From NCBI GenBank assembly GCA_035499215.1, contig DATJZH010000184.1:1-8977 (forward strand): DNA of 8,977 nucleotides. The letters run 5' to 3'. The position numbers and the translations under genes are program-made. The notes beneath the pieces were generated by a model. That model searched no databases, was not told where the DNA came from, and worked only from the letters and a program-made list of their open reading frames with translations. The stretch is from DATJZH01 sp035499215 (GTDB lineage: Bacteria > Actinomycetota > Actinomycetes > Streptosporangiales > Streptosporangiaceae). Below, one piece after another: positions 1 to 6,354 of the stretch. Position 1 is the first letter of the stretch; each line of letters starts with the position of its first letter.

Positions 1-650
1 CGAACCACGACTACCCGGGTGGCCCCCGCGGCGAGGACGTCGTCGAGCCGGCCGAGGGTGATGCCGCCGATCGCGAACCAGGGACGAGCTGGCCGCCGGC
101 GTGCCACGTGGGCCAGGAACCCGAGCCCGGTCGCGGGGCGCCCCGGCTTGGTCGGTGTCGCCCACACCGGTCCCGCGCAGAAGTAGTCGACTCCCGGTTC
201 GCTTGCCGTCGCGTCGGCCTGGGCGGGACTGTGACTACTGCGGCCGATCAGCGGGTGCGGGCCCAGGATGCGCCGCGCGACCGGGACCGGCAGATCGTCC
301 TGGCCCAGGTGGAGCACGTCGGCGCCCGCCGCCAGGGCTACATCTGCGCGGTCGTTGACCGCCAGCAGGCGGCCGTGGCGTCGGCATGCGCCGGCTAAGA
401 CCTCAAGCAACTCGAGTTCCTCGCGCGCTTCGAGTCCTTTCTCCCGCAGCTGCACGATGTCCACCCCGGCGCCGAGAACCGCGTCGAGGAACTGCGCCAG
501 GTCCCCCGTCGACCGTCGGGCGCTGGTGCACAGGTAGAGCCGCGCGTCCGCCAGCCGGGCTCGCGGGTCAGCTGATGCTGCCCGGGCCGGCTGAGCCGTC
601 GCTGCCTCGTGCGGGTCAGGTGAGATTGCCTGCGCGGGGTGATCTGTCAT
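1..650 (-). CDS. thiE: Thiamine-phosphate synthase ThiE, 3' end cut off by the window edge
   Basis: ThiE joins HMP pyrophosphate and thiazole phosphate to give thiamine phosphate in the cytoplasm. Reading the minus strand from ATG at 650 gives 216 complete codons with no stop before position 1. Family motifs appear in order: QLREK (67-71), VNDRADVALAAGAD (98-111), LGQDD (115-119), GRSSHSPAQ (136-144), the phosphate-binding loop GPVWATPTKPG (160-170) and AIGGI (193-197). Only the last 10-20 residues should be missing, judged by usual family length. The first 34 or so residues are an Ala/Pro-rich extension before the barrel. No ATG, GTG or TTG codon lies between codon 1 and codon 62, so this start is favoured, although no good Shine-Dalgarno sequence precedes it. 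The gene is divergent from the thiO operon, and the TPP riboswitch does not lie on its transcript. Confidence 0.93.
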   Translation of the reverse strand, partial: MTDHPAQAISPDPHEAATAQPARAASADPRARLADARLYLCTSARRSTGDLAQFLDAVLGAGVDIVQLREKGLEAREELELLEVLAGACRRHGRLLAVNDRADVALAAGADVLHLGQDDLPVPVARRILGPHPLIGRSSHSPAQADATASEPGVDYFCAGPVWATPTKPGRPATGLGFLAHVARRRPARPWFAIGGITLGRLDDVLAAGATRVVVV

Positions 651-693
651 CGCGCTATCCAAGCACTGTCGGCGCTTGAAGCCGCAAACGGGA

Positions 694-699
694 TAGGCT
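694..699 (+). promoter_or_regulatory. Candidate -10 box for the thiO operon
   Basis: TAGGCT fits the actinomycete -10 pattern TAnnnT. It would place the transcript start near 706, about 15 bases before the riboswitch. No convincing -35 box sits 17-18 bases upstream; TTGAAG at 676-681 is too close. It is placed by position and pattern only. Confidence 0.3.
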
Positions 700-720
700 G
701 GCCTGGCCGGGATGAGCCGG

Positions 721-810
721 CCGCGGGAGCCCCCAGGGCAGGGGCTGAGAGGGAGGCTGATCGCCTCCGACCGTCGTACCTGATCCGGGTAATGCCGGCG
801 AAGGGAGCGC
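721..810 (+). promoter_or_regulatory. TPP (THI-box) riboswitch upstream of thiO
   Basis: This is the thiamine pyrophosphate-sensing aptamer. Conserved blocks are in the right order: GGGAGCCCC (725-733), GGGGCTGAGA (741-750), CCTGAT (779-784), AATGCCGGCG (791-800) and AAGGGAG (801-807). Visible stems are GCCCC/GGGGC (729-733 with 741-745), an added GGAGGC/GCCTCC hairpin (752-757 with 763-768), and CCGG/CCGG (785-788 with 795-798). The outer P1 helix is not unambiguous by eye. The 3' conserved strand AGGGAG lies 5 bases before the thiO start, so TPP binding probably hides the ribosome binding site and lowers translation of the thiO-thiS-thiG-thiD-tenA operon. That mechanism is inferred from the layout. 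Confidence 0.95.
802..807 (+). promoter_or_regulatory. Ribosome binding site of thiO inside the riboswitch
   Basis: AGGGAG is both the conserved 3' strand of the TPP aptamer and the only good Shine-Dalgarno sequence for thiO. With 5 bases of spacing it selects the TTG at 813 as start. The in-frame ATG at 792 lies inside the aptamer loop and has no ribosome binding site of its own. Confidence 0.65.
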
Positions 811-812
811 TG

Positions 813-1970
813 TTGGCTGTTACCGCCGACGTCGTCGTCGCGGGCGGCGGTGTCATCGGGACTGCGATCGCGTGGCGTGCCGCAGCTGCCGGGCTCAACG
901 TCGTCGTGGTGGACCCCGAGTGCGGCGACGCTGCATCACTGGTGGCCGCGGGGATGCTGGCGCCGGTGTCGGAGAGCCTGTTCGGCGAGGATGCGCTGCT
1001 TCGGCTCAGCCTGCTGGCGGTCCGGCGGTTTGCCTCCTTCGCGGCCGAGCTCGAAGAGGTGACCGGCCGTGGTGTCGGCTTGCGCCGCGAAGGCACGCTT
1101 GCTGTGGCGTACGACCCCGGTGACCATGCCGCGCTGATGCGGCTGACAGCCTTCCGCCGGTCGGTGGGGCTCGACGCGGAAGAGCTGGACAGCCGGGCAT
1201 GCCGCAGGCTCGAGTCTTTCCTTGCGCCGGAAGTGCGCGGCGGCGTCCTGTTCCCAGGCGACTGGTCGGTCGACAACCGGCGGTATGCCGCCGCGCTGCG
1301 CCAGGCGATGCGGGCTGCGGGGGTAGGGATCGTTCGTGACCGGGTGGCTGGGGTGCGCGCCCGCGACGGAAGGGCCTGCGGCGTGCGGCTCGCCGACGGC
1401 AGCGCGACCGGCACCGTTGACTGCGCCGCCGTCGTCGTGGCCGCCGGATGCTGGTCGGGCGGGGTTGCGGGGCTGCCAGACGCGCTGCAGGCCGCGGTCC
1501 GGCCGGTCAAGGGCCAGTTGCTGCGCTTGCGCATCCCCGATGGGATGCCCCCTGTGATCAGCCACACGGTGCGCGCAACGGTGCGCGGGGCAGACGTCTA
1601 CCTGGTGCCGCGGGCCGACGGCGAGATGATCGTGGGCGCCACTTCCGAAGAGCGCGGGCCCGACCGGACGGTGACCGCGGGTGCCGTTCACGACCTGCTC
1701 CGTGACGCCGTGACTGTGCTGCCCGTGACGAGCGAGCTGATCCTCGCCGAGGCCTGCGCTGGCCTGCGACCGGGGACCCTCGACAACGGGCCGATCGTGG
1801 GCACCACCGGCCTCGGCGGGCTGCTGGTGGCAACCGGGCATTACCGCAACGGCATTCTGCTGTCGCCAGTGACTGCGGACGCCGCCGTCGCCTGCCTCGC
1901 CGGGCAGCGGCCAGCGGAGGAATGGGAGCCGTTCTCGCCGCAGCGATTCACGGCCCCGGTGAGGCCATGA
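813..1970 (+). CDS. thiO: Glycine oxidase ThiO
   Basis: ThiO is an FAD enzyme of the D-amino-acid oxidase family. It oxidises glycine to the imine (dehydroglycine) used as one precursor of the thiamine thiazole ring. From the TTG start it has 385 residues, normal for the family. An N-terminal Rossmann motif VVVAGGGVIG (7-16) carries the GxGxxG FAD signature, and AAGMLAP (45-51) is the typical FAD contact segment. Near the C-terminus AGLRPGT (Arg319) and GHYRNGILLSP (Arg345) match the two arginines near the substrate carboxylate in the Bacillus subtilis enzyme. TTG 813 is chosen because it follows AGGGAG at 802-807; ATG 792 would add seven residues and sits inside the riboswitch. Its stop overlaps the thiS start as ATGA. 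Expression should be lowered by TPP. Confidence 0.94.
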   Translation: MAVTADVVVAGGGVIGTAIAWRAAAAGLNVVVVDPECGDAASLVAAGMLAPVSESLFGEDALLRLSLLAVRRFASFAAELEEVTGRGVGLRREGTLAVAYDPGDHAALMRLTAFRRSVGLDAEELDSRACRRLESFLAPEVRGGVLFPGDWSVDNRRYAAALRQAMRAAGVGIVRDRVAGVRARDGRACGVRLADGSATGTVDCAAVVVAAGCWSGGVAGLPDALQAAVRPVKGQLLRLRIPDGMPPVISHTVRATVRGADVYLVPRADGEMIVGATSEERGPDRTVTAGAVHDLLRDAVTVLPVTSELILAEACAGLRPGTLDNGPIVGTTGLGGLLVATGHYRNGILLSPVTADAAVACLAGQRPAEEWEPFSPQRFTAPVRP

Positions 1971-2173
1971 CCGTCCAGGTGACCGTCAACGGAGAGCCGC
2001 TCGAGGTGCCGGCCGGCATGACGCTGGGCCAGGTGGTCGCCACGGTCACCGAACTGGCCACCGGTGTCGCGGCCGCCGTCAATGGCGAGGTCGTGCCGCG
2101 CCGTTCCTGGGCGGGCATGCTGCTTGGTGACGGGGACCGGGTTGAGGTCGTCACTGCTGTGCAGGGAGGATGA
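1967..2173 (+). CDS. thiS: Thiazole sulfur-carrier protein ThiS
   Basis: ThiS is a small ubiquitin-fold protein. Its C-terminal glycine is adenylated and converted to a thiocarboxylate, which hands sulfur to ThiG. The protein has 68 residues, begins MTVQVTVNGEPLEVP and ends in the required Gly-Gly (VVTAVQGG). This fits family length and fold: a short first strand with the NG turn, a helix near TLGQVV, and the late GDGDRVEVV strand. The ATG overlaps the thiO stop by four bases and GGTGAGG lies just upstream; a longer reading from 1922 would run into thiO. thiG starts one base after its stop, in keeping with ThiS and ThiG forming a complex. No ThiF- or MoeB-type adenylyltransferase is encoded in the window, so activation must come from elsewhere. 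Confidence 0.93.
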   Translation: MTVQVTVNGEPLEVPAGMTLGQVVATVTELATGVAAAVNGEVVPRRSWAGMLLGDGDRVEVVTAVQGG

Positions 2174-2174
2174 C

Positions 2175-2993
2175 GTGACCGACACACAGCTGCAGTACGG
2201 GACAGCGGCCGGGCAGGCTGGGGAACCATGGATGCTCGCCGGCCGTACCCTGAGTTCCCGGCTCATGGTCGGGACCGGGGGAGTGCAGAGCCTGGACGTA
2301 CTCAGGCGCGTGCTCGACGCCTCCGCCACCGCTGCCGCCACCGTCGCCATCCGGCGCGTCGCGCCCGCGGGGGCGGGCTCGCTGCTCGGCACACTGCGGC
2401 AGGCGGGCGTCCGCGTCGTGCCCAACACCGCAGGCTGCCGTACCGCGAGCGAGGCGCTGTTCACGGCCCGGCTCGGGCGCGAGGCGCTCGGCACCGACTG
2501 GGTGAAGCTGGAGGTAGTGGCTGACGACCACACCTTGCTGCCCGATCCCGTGGAGCTGCTCGAGGCGGCCCGGCTGCTCGTCGGCGACGGGTTCGTGGTC
2601 CTCCCGTACACCAGCGACGACCCGGTCATTGCCGGGCAACTCGAGCGGGCAGGCTGCGCGGCGATCATGCCGCTCGGTGCCCCGATCGGGTCCGGCCTGG
2701 GCGTCCGCAACCCGCACAACATCGCGATGATCGTGGAGCAGGCGAGCGTGCCCGTTATCCTCGACGCCGGGATCGGGACTGCCAGCCACGCGGCATTTGC
2801 CATGGAGCTGGGATGTGACGCCGTCCTCGTCGCCTCGGCCATCACCCGCGCGGCCGATCCCGAGCGGATGGCCCGCGCCATGCGGCTGGCGGTGGCCGCC
2901 GGACACGCCGCGCGGGCCGCCGGGCGCATCCCCCGCCGATGGCACGCCTGCGCGTCGAGTCCCCTTGCCGGGCTGCCGGAGGGCCCGCCGTGA
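2175..2993 (+). CDS. thiG: Thiazole synthase ThiG
   Basis: ThiG is a TIM-barrel enzyme that builds the thiazole phosphate from deoxyxylulose 5-phosphate, dehydroglycine and ThiS-borne sulfur. The product is 272 residues, normal for the family. Lys111 in DWVKLEVV is the residue that forms the imine with the sugar phosphate. Other family blocks are NTAGCRTASEA (84-94), LLPDPVELLEAA, VLPYTSDDP, the phosphate-binding PLGAPIGSGLG, VILDAGIGTASHAAFAMELG and AGRIPRRWHACASSP at the C-terminus. GTG 2175 is chosen because GGAGG at 2165-2169 precedes it at proper spacing; an earlier ATG at 2064 would overlap most of thiS. Its stop overlaps the thiD start as GTGA. Confidence 0.96.
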   Translation: MTDTQLQYGTAAGQAGEPWMLAGRTLSSRLMVGTGGVQSLDVLRRVLDASATAAATVAIRRVAPAGAGSLLGTLRQAGVRVVPNTAGCRTASEALFTARLGREALGTDWVKLEVVADDHTLLPDPVELLEAARLLVGDGFVVLPYTSDDPVIAGQLERAGCAAIMPLGAPIGSGLGVRNPHNIAMIVEQASVPVILDAGIGTASHAAFAMELGCDAVLVASAITRAADPERMARAMRLAVAAGHAARAAGRIPRRWHACASSPLAGLPEGPP

Positions 2994-3772
2994 GCGTGCC
3001 GCGCGTCCTGACCATTGCCTCATCCGACTCGGGCGGCGGCGCCGGCATCCAGGCCGACCTCAAGGCGTTCGCCCGCTGCGCCGCCCACGGCATGTCGGCG
3101 ATCGTCGCGCTGACCGCGCAGAACACCCTGGGTGTCACCGCCATCCATGCAGTGCCGCCGGCGTTCGTGCGGGCGCAGATCGACGCGGTGCTCGACGACA
3201 TCGGGGCCGACGCCGCGAAGACCGGAATGCTCTTCTCCGCGCCGCTGATCGAGGCCGTCGCCGAGGCGCTGGCACCGCGGGGCCTGCCGCTGGTCGTCGA
3301 TCCGGTCATGGTTGCCAGCTCGGGGAGCCGGCTCCTGCGCGAGGACGCTGCCGGAACCCTGGTTGCGCGGCTTTTCCCGCTGGCCACCGTGGTGACGCCC
3401 AACCTCCTCGAGGCGCAGGCGCTCGCGCAGACGGTGACCGAAGATCGAGCAGCGCTCGCCGAGCGCCTGGCCGCCATGGGTGCCGCTGCGGTCCTGGTCA
3501 CCGGAGGACACGGCGCCGAGCCGGTCGACCACCTCTTCGACGGTTCCTGTCACGTGGCCATTCCGGTCGCCCGCCACCCGGTGGCCGCGACACACGGGGC
3601 CGGCTGCACGCACTCGGCGGCGCTCGCGGCCGGGCTCGCAGCCGGGCTGCCGCTAGCCGAGGCGGCCCGGCAGGCCGCCGACGTCGCGGGCGAGGCGGTG
3701 GCTCATGGGCTCGCCACACTCGGCAGCGGCGACGGCCCGGTTCACGCCCTGCACCAGGGAGCAACGCGATGA
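2990..3772 (+). CDS. thiD: HMP / HMP-phosphate kinase ThiD
   Basis: ThiD phosphorylates hydroxymethylpyrimidine and then HMP phosphate to give the pyrophosphate used by ThiE. The product is 260 residues, a ribokinase-fold enzyme of usual length. The N-terminal block ASSDSGGGAGIQADLKAF binds the pyrimidine, VVDPVMVASSGSRLL and VTPNLLEAQAL are family signatures, and HGAGCTHSAALAAG forms the anion hole with Cys206 where the catalytic cysteine sits. The more common form of that loop is GTGC; here it is GAGC, a conservative change. GTG 2990 is chosen because GGAGGG (2978-2983) lies six bases upstream and the codon overlaps the thiG stop. Together with tenA it can process salvaged pyrimidine. Confidence 0.94.
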   Translation: MSVPRVLTIASSDSGGGAGIQADLKAFARCAAHGMSAIVALTAQNTLGVTAIHAVPPAFVRAQIDAVLDDIGADAAKTGMLFSAPLIEAVAEALAPRGLPLVVDPVMVASSGSRLLREDAAGTLVARLFPLATVVTPNLLEAQALAQTVTEDRAALAERLAAMGAAAVLVTGGHGAEPVDHLFDGSCHVAIPVARHPVAATHGAGCTHSAALAAGLAAGLPLAEAARQAADVAGEAVAHGLATLGSGDGPVHALHQGATR

Positions 3773-4437
3773 GTGACAGCTTCACCAGCGAGTTGTGGCA
3801 AGGCATCACCGAGGTCTACAGCGCCATCCTGGCCCACCCGTTTGTTACCGGGCTGACCGACGGCAGCCTGCCGCATGACGCCTTCGCGTTCTATGTCGTG
3901 CAGGATGCGCTGTACCTGCGGCGATACGCAGACGCGCTCGCAGCCGTAGCCAGTCGCGCGCCCGACACAGCGGGAACGGAGATGTTCGCGCGCCATGCGG
4001 CGGGCGTAGTCGCAGTCGAGCAGACGCTGCACGGGTCGCTCCTGGCCGACCTCGGCATCGACCCCGCGACAGCCGGCGCGGCCGAGCCGGCGCCCACCAC
4101 CCTCGCTTACACCAGCTACCTCCTCGCCACCGTCAGCGGCGGGTCATACGCCGAAGGGGTCGGCGCGGTCCTGCCGTGTTACTGGATCTACTGGGAGGTC
4201 GGCAAGGAGCTGCTGCGCCGCGGCTCACCCGATCCGCGTTACCAGCGATGGACCGACATGTACGGAAGCGAGGAGTTCGGCGACGTCGTCCGGGGGGTGC
4301 TGGCCGTCACCGACGGGCTGGGCCCTGGCCTTGCACCATGCGAACGCGCGCGAGTGCACCGGCACTTCCGGACGTCAAGCCGTTACGAATGGATGTTCTG
4401 GGACATGGGCTACCGGAAGGAGAACTGGCCGCTGTGA
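3769..4437 (+). CDS. tenA: TenA aminopyrimidine aminohydrolase (thiaminase II)
   Basis: TenA hydrolyses aminomethyl-pyrimidine, a breakdown product of thiamine, to HMP, which ThiD then phosphorylates. This is a salvage reaction. The product is 222 all-helical residues, normal for the family. It belongs to the cysteine class: Cys137 in LPCYWIYWEVGKEL is the active-site cysteine. With a constant offset of two, Asp46, Tyr114, Cys137, Tyr141, Tyr165 and Glu207 all match the active-site residues of Bacillus subtilis TenA (Asp44, Tyr112, Cys135, Tyr139, Tyr163, Glu205), so it should be active. The C-terminal signature FWDMGYRKENWPL is complete. AGGGAG (3756-3761) precedes ATG 3769, which overlaps the thiD stop as ATGA. 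It is the last recognisable gene of the riboswitch-controlled operon. Confidence 0.95.
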   Translation: MSDSFTSELWQGITEVYSAILAHPFVTGLTDGSLPHDAFAFYVVQDALYLRRYADALAAVASRAPDTAGTEMFARHAAGVVAVEQTLHGSLLADLGIDPATAGAAEPAPTTLAYTSYLLATVSGGSYAEGVGAVLPCYWIYWEVGKELLRRGSPDPRYQRWTDMYGSEEFGDVVRGVLAVTDGLGPGLAPCERARVHRHFRTSSRYEWMFWDMGYRKENWPL

Positions 4438-4532
4438 CGCATCCCGGGACCAGGCACTCACCTCGGCTGAGACGGGTCAACGCCAGCTTGGACGCGACTA
4501 CCCGCAGAACATCTTCGTCTATATCGAGGTAG

Positions 4533-4882
4533 CCAGGCCGTCCAGGCTTTTCGGCGGTAAAGATAACGCGGCTGAAGGCCGCCATCAACGGTGTCGCGGC
4601 GGTTTTCTGTGGTCGCCGGTTTCTACCGGACCTGCGTCTGATGGTGCGCGGGCCCGGCCAGTGCGCCCGCCTGCTGAACACCGTCTGGACAGGCGGCAAC
4701 CTGGACAGGCAGGCAACCTGCAGGGCGCGCTGCCGCTGCCCGAGGGCAGCCTGATCATGGTCGCGCCCGGCAGTGCCGAGGAGGCGCAGACCGGCGCCGC
4801 CAACCTGGAGTACCTGACCCGTGATCTCGGCGCCGAGGGCGCCAGCGTGCAGAACTTCGACCACAGCGCCACGAGCAACTGA
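4533..4882 (+). pseudogene. Small protein gene of unknown family, probably frameshifted by a tandem duplication
   Basis: Two reading frames each show strong coding character (third positions nearly all G/C) but do not join. The first runs from just after the TAG at 4530-4532 and includes LMVRGPGQCARLLNTVWTGG. The second begins at GGCAACCTG (4712-4720) and runs through QGALPLPEGSLIMVAPGS to FDHSATSN and a TGA at 4880-4882. They meet at an imperfect 16/17-base tandem repeat. Removing the 17-base second copy gives one open frame of 110 codons plus stop. No start codon with a Shine-Dalgarno sequence is visible; ATG 4641 is one possibility. I do not recognise the family. It lies 95 bases past tenA with no terminator between, so it could be cotranscribed. 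An intact gene in the second frame only, or a sequencing error, are alternatives. Confidence 0.45.
4687..4719 (+). repeat. Imperfect tandem duplication, 16 + 17 bases
   Basis: GGACAGGCGGCAACCT (4687-4702) is followed directly by GGACAGGCAGGCAACCT (4703-4719), the second copy having one extra A. The net 17-base gain shifts the reading frame of the surrounding sequence, and both flanks look coding. Confidence 0.85.
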
Positions 4883-4884
4883 AC

Positions 4885-4934
4885 ATGCCAGGGCCCCGGC
4901 CGGGAAAAGCCCTCCCCCGGCCGGGCCATGGCAT
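4885..4934. terminator. Strong GC-rich hairpin, probable bidirectional terminator
   Basis: Arms 4885-4904 and 4916-4934 pair: A-TGCCA with TGGCA-T, one G/A mismatch, GGCCC with GGGCC, one bulged C, then GGCCGGG with CCCGGCC, closing an 11-base loop. It sits three bases after the stop of the plus-strand ORF and five bases after the stop of the minus-strand DUF4232 gene. That convergent position supports termination from both sides. There is no long T tract, as is common in actinomycetes. Confidence 0.75.
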
Positions 4935-4939
4935 TCCGC

Positions 4940-5470
4940 CTACGGCACTACCGGGGACGTGGCCATGTAGACCGGCGCGGATGCCCTCGCGTTGCGGCAG
5001 ACCTGGATACCCCCGGCCGTGTTGATCACATCCGGCAGGAACGCGCCCGGCGGGTAGATCCTCAGGAAGGACGCCAGCGCCTGGTTGCACACCGCCTTGG
5101 AGTACGCGGCGACGTCGGTGATCCGCAGGAACGATACGACGATGCCGCCAGTCGGGATCGTGACGGTGGTCACCGGGTACACGACGTCGCGCCCGGCGGG
5201 CTTCCCGAGTACCCGCTTCAGCGAGCCGAGCGCAGATGTACCAGGGTATCCGGTCAGCGTGCAGACGGACGTGCCCTCGTTCTGCCAGAGCACGTCGTAG
5301 ACGTACCCTCCCGCGTACCCGTTATCGCGGATGAACCGTACCCGCAGGTTCTCGCTCAGGCACCGCGGCGTCGCGGCGGCGGATGCGGCAGCGGGCGCCA
5401 GCAGGCAGCCCGCAGCCAGGCCGGCGGCACCCAGCGCGCTGGCTAAGATCCGGAGTTTGCGTCTTTGCAT
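4940..5470 (-). CDS. Secreted DUF4232-family protein
   Basis: The product is 176 residues and exported. The N-terminus MQRRKLRILASALGAAGLAA has a basic start and a hydrophobic core, followed by LLAPAAASAAATPRC, which offers an Ala-x-Ala cleavage site near residue 31. Cys22 in LAAGC resembles a weak lipobox, so a lipoprotein is possible. The rest fits the DUF4232 domain common in actinomycetes: YVYDVLWQNEGTSVCTLTGYPG, then a beta-rich core with GGIVVSFLRI and a C-terminal cysteine segment. Cys37, Cys70, Cys128 and Cys158 in the mature part could form two disulfides. The molecular role of the domain is unknown. ATG 5470 is supported by AGGAGG (plus-strand 5479-5484) eight bases upstream. The gene is transcribed alone and ends at the hairpin 4885-4934. 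Confidence 0.85.
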   Translation of the reverse strand: MQRRKLRILASALGAAGLAAGCLLAPAAASAAATPRCLSENLRVRFIRDNGYAGGYVYDVLWQNEGTSVCTLTGYPGTSALGSLKRVLGKPAGRDVVYPVTTVTIPTGGIVVSFLRITDVAAYSKAVCNQALASFLRIYPPGAFLPDVINTAGGIQVCRNARASAPVYMATSPVVP

Positions 5471-6187
5471 GGTCCTGCCCTCCTCTTGGGTCGGTCATTA
5501 CCGTTGCGCACAGTACGCCCCGCGCGTACCTGCCGCGGGCCTTCCCGGCGTCATTGCCGGTCCTGCCCGTTCAGGAAGCCCTCGCTGGCCCTGCGTGACG
5601 TCTCCTCAAGGCGCTGGCGCCGGGTCACCTGCGAGCCCTTCGGCGCCCGGGTGGCCCGGCGGCACCTCGTACCGGTACACCGCGGGCAGCGCTGGCGGGT
5701 GCTGACGGCGGAGGAGGAAGCCGCCGCCACAGCAGAGATCGTCGAGCTCGCCGCCGGGCGCGCCGATGTGCTCGCGCATGTCGCGGGCGTTCTCCTGGGG
5801 GCCGGCGAGGGCGAGCTGGACGAGCCGCGGAAGCGGCAGGCCGCCGAGCTTCTGATCAACGCAGGCGCCGACGGTGAACTCATCCCTCGGTGGATCGAGG
5901 AGGGGCGCCGTCGCGCCCAAACCGCGAGGAGCATCCCTTACACCGGTACCGGGACAGGCAAGATCACGGGAGACGTTGCACCAGACGGACCCACATCAGC
6001 CTCCACTGGATCTGCGACGCCGGGCAAGGCAGTCGTGCACGCGACTGCTACCGGCCGTGATCGGGTATTGTGCCGCCACCCCGCTGACCCCACGCACCAC
6101 GCGGTCGGCGGGATGCGTGCGTTTCTTGGCAACTGTGCGGCTGTCTCGGCGGCCGGACGCGCGGGGGGCCGGGACCGATGCGGTTGA
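5465..6187 (+). CDS. Hypothetical protein with a clear coding core and uncertain ends
   Basis: The open frame gives 240 residues, but only about 5612-5945 looks coding. There the third positions are nearly all G/C and the protein is ordered: VTCEPFGARVARRHLVPVHRGQ, then a helical acidic stretch LTAEEEAAATAEIVELAAGRADVLAHVAG and ELIPRWIEEGRRRAQTARSIPYTG. Before about 5600 and after 5950 codon use decays and the sequence becomes low-complexity. ATG 5465 overlaps the start codon of the divergent DUF4232 gene and has no ribosome binding site. In-frame alternatives are CTG 5585 and GTG 5651, both without a good site. The true product is probably about 110-130 residues, or a decayed gene that lost its start and stop. 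The lone Cys in TCEPFGARV may be the remains of a zinc-finger pair. I do not assign a function. Confidence 0.5.
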   Translation: MHGPALLLGRSLPLRTVRPARTCRGPSRRHCRSCPFRKPSLALRDVSSRRWRRVTCEPFGARVARRHLVPVHRGQRWRVLTAEEEAAATAEIVELAAGRADVLAHVAGVLLGAGEGELDEPRKRQAAELLINAGADGELIPRWIEEGRRRAQTARSIPYTGTGTGKITGDVAPDGPTSASTGSATPGKAVVHATATGRDRVLCRHPADPTHHAVGGMRAFLGNCAAVSAAGRAGGRDRCG

Positions 6188-6278
6188 GCCTGCTCATAGC
6201 GTCTTATGCTGATGCGCAAGTGCGTCGGCCGGGCGGCTCGCCAGGGCGGAACCCCGCTCAAAGTGTTCTGTGGCAAGT

Positions 6279-6305
6279 TGTCGTATCCGCGGGATGCCGT
6301 TCGTG
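6279..6305 (+). promoter_or_regulatory. Candidate ECF42-type promoter of the DGPF-sigma pair
   Basis: TGTCGT (6279-6284), a 17-base spacer, then CGTG (6302-6305). From memory, ECF42 sigma factors recognise TGTCGA at -35 and CGAC or CGTC at -10; this site matches five of six and three of four bases. Transcription would start near 6312, about 43 bases before the DGPF gene. Because the gene encoding the sigma factor is the second in the same unit, this suggests self-activation. Confidence 0.5.
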
Positions 6306-6354
6306 GTGGGGGTGAAGGGCGGTCACCGGGATCGCCGGAAGCGAGGAGGACACG

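Noticed and set aside
647..1567. Long minus-strand open frame (306 codons) opposite thiO
   Set aside because: It is the antisense of thiO and the riboswitch, is Ser/Thr/Arg-rich with no recognisable motif, and arises from high GC content.
1841..2929. Long minus-strand open frame (362 codons) opposite thiS and thiG
   Set aside because: It is a shadow of two well-supported plus-strand genes and has no domain motif or ribosome binding site.
2797..3768. Upstream in-frame extension of tenA covering thiD
   Set aside because: The extension is Arg/Pro/Gly-rich shadow sequence of thiG and thiD; the TenA family begins at MSDSF, where a good ribosome binding site is found.
4440..4560. Minus-strand peptide-like stretch (GYLDIDEDVLRVVASKLAL) past tenA
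   Set aside because: It has no start, ribosome binding site or clear codon bias, and lies inside a frame that runs antisense through better-supported coding sequence.
6092..6122. Inverted repeat ACGCAC / GTGCGT followed by a short T-rich run, considered as a terminator
   Set aside because: The stem is only six pairs with a 19-base loop, too weak to support.
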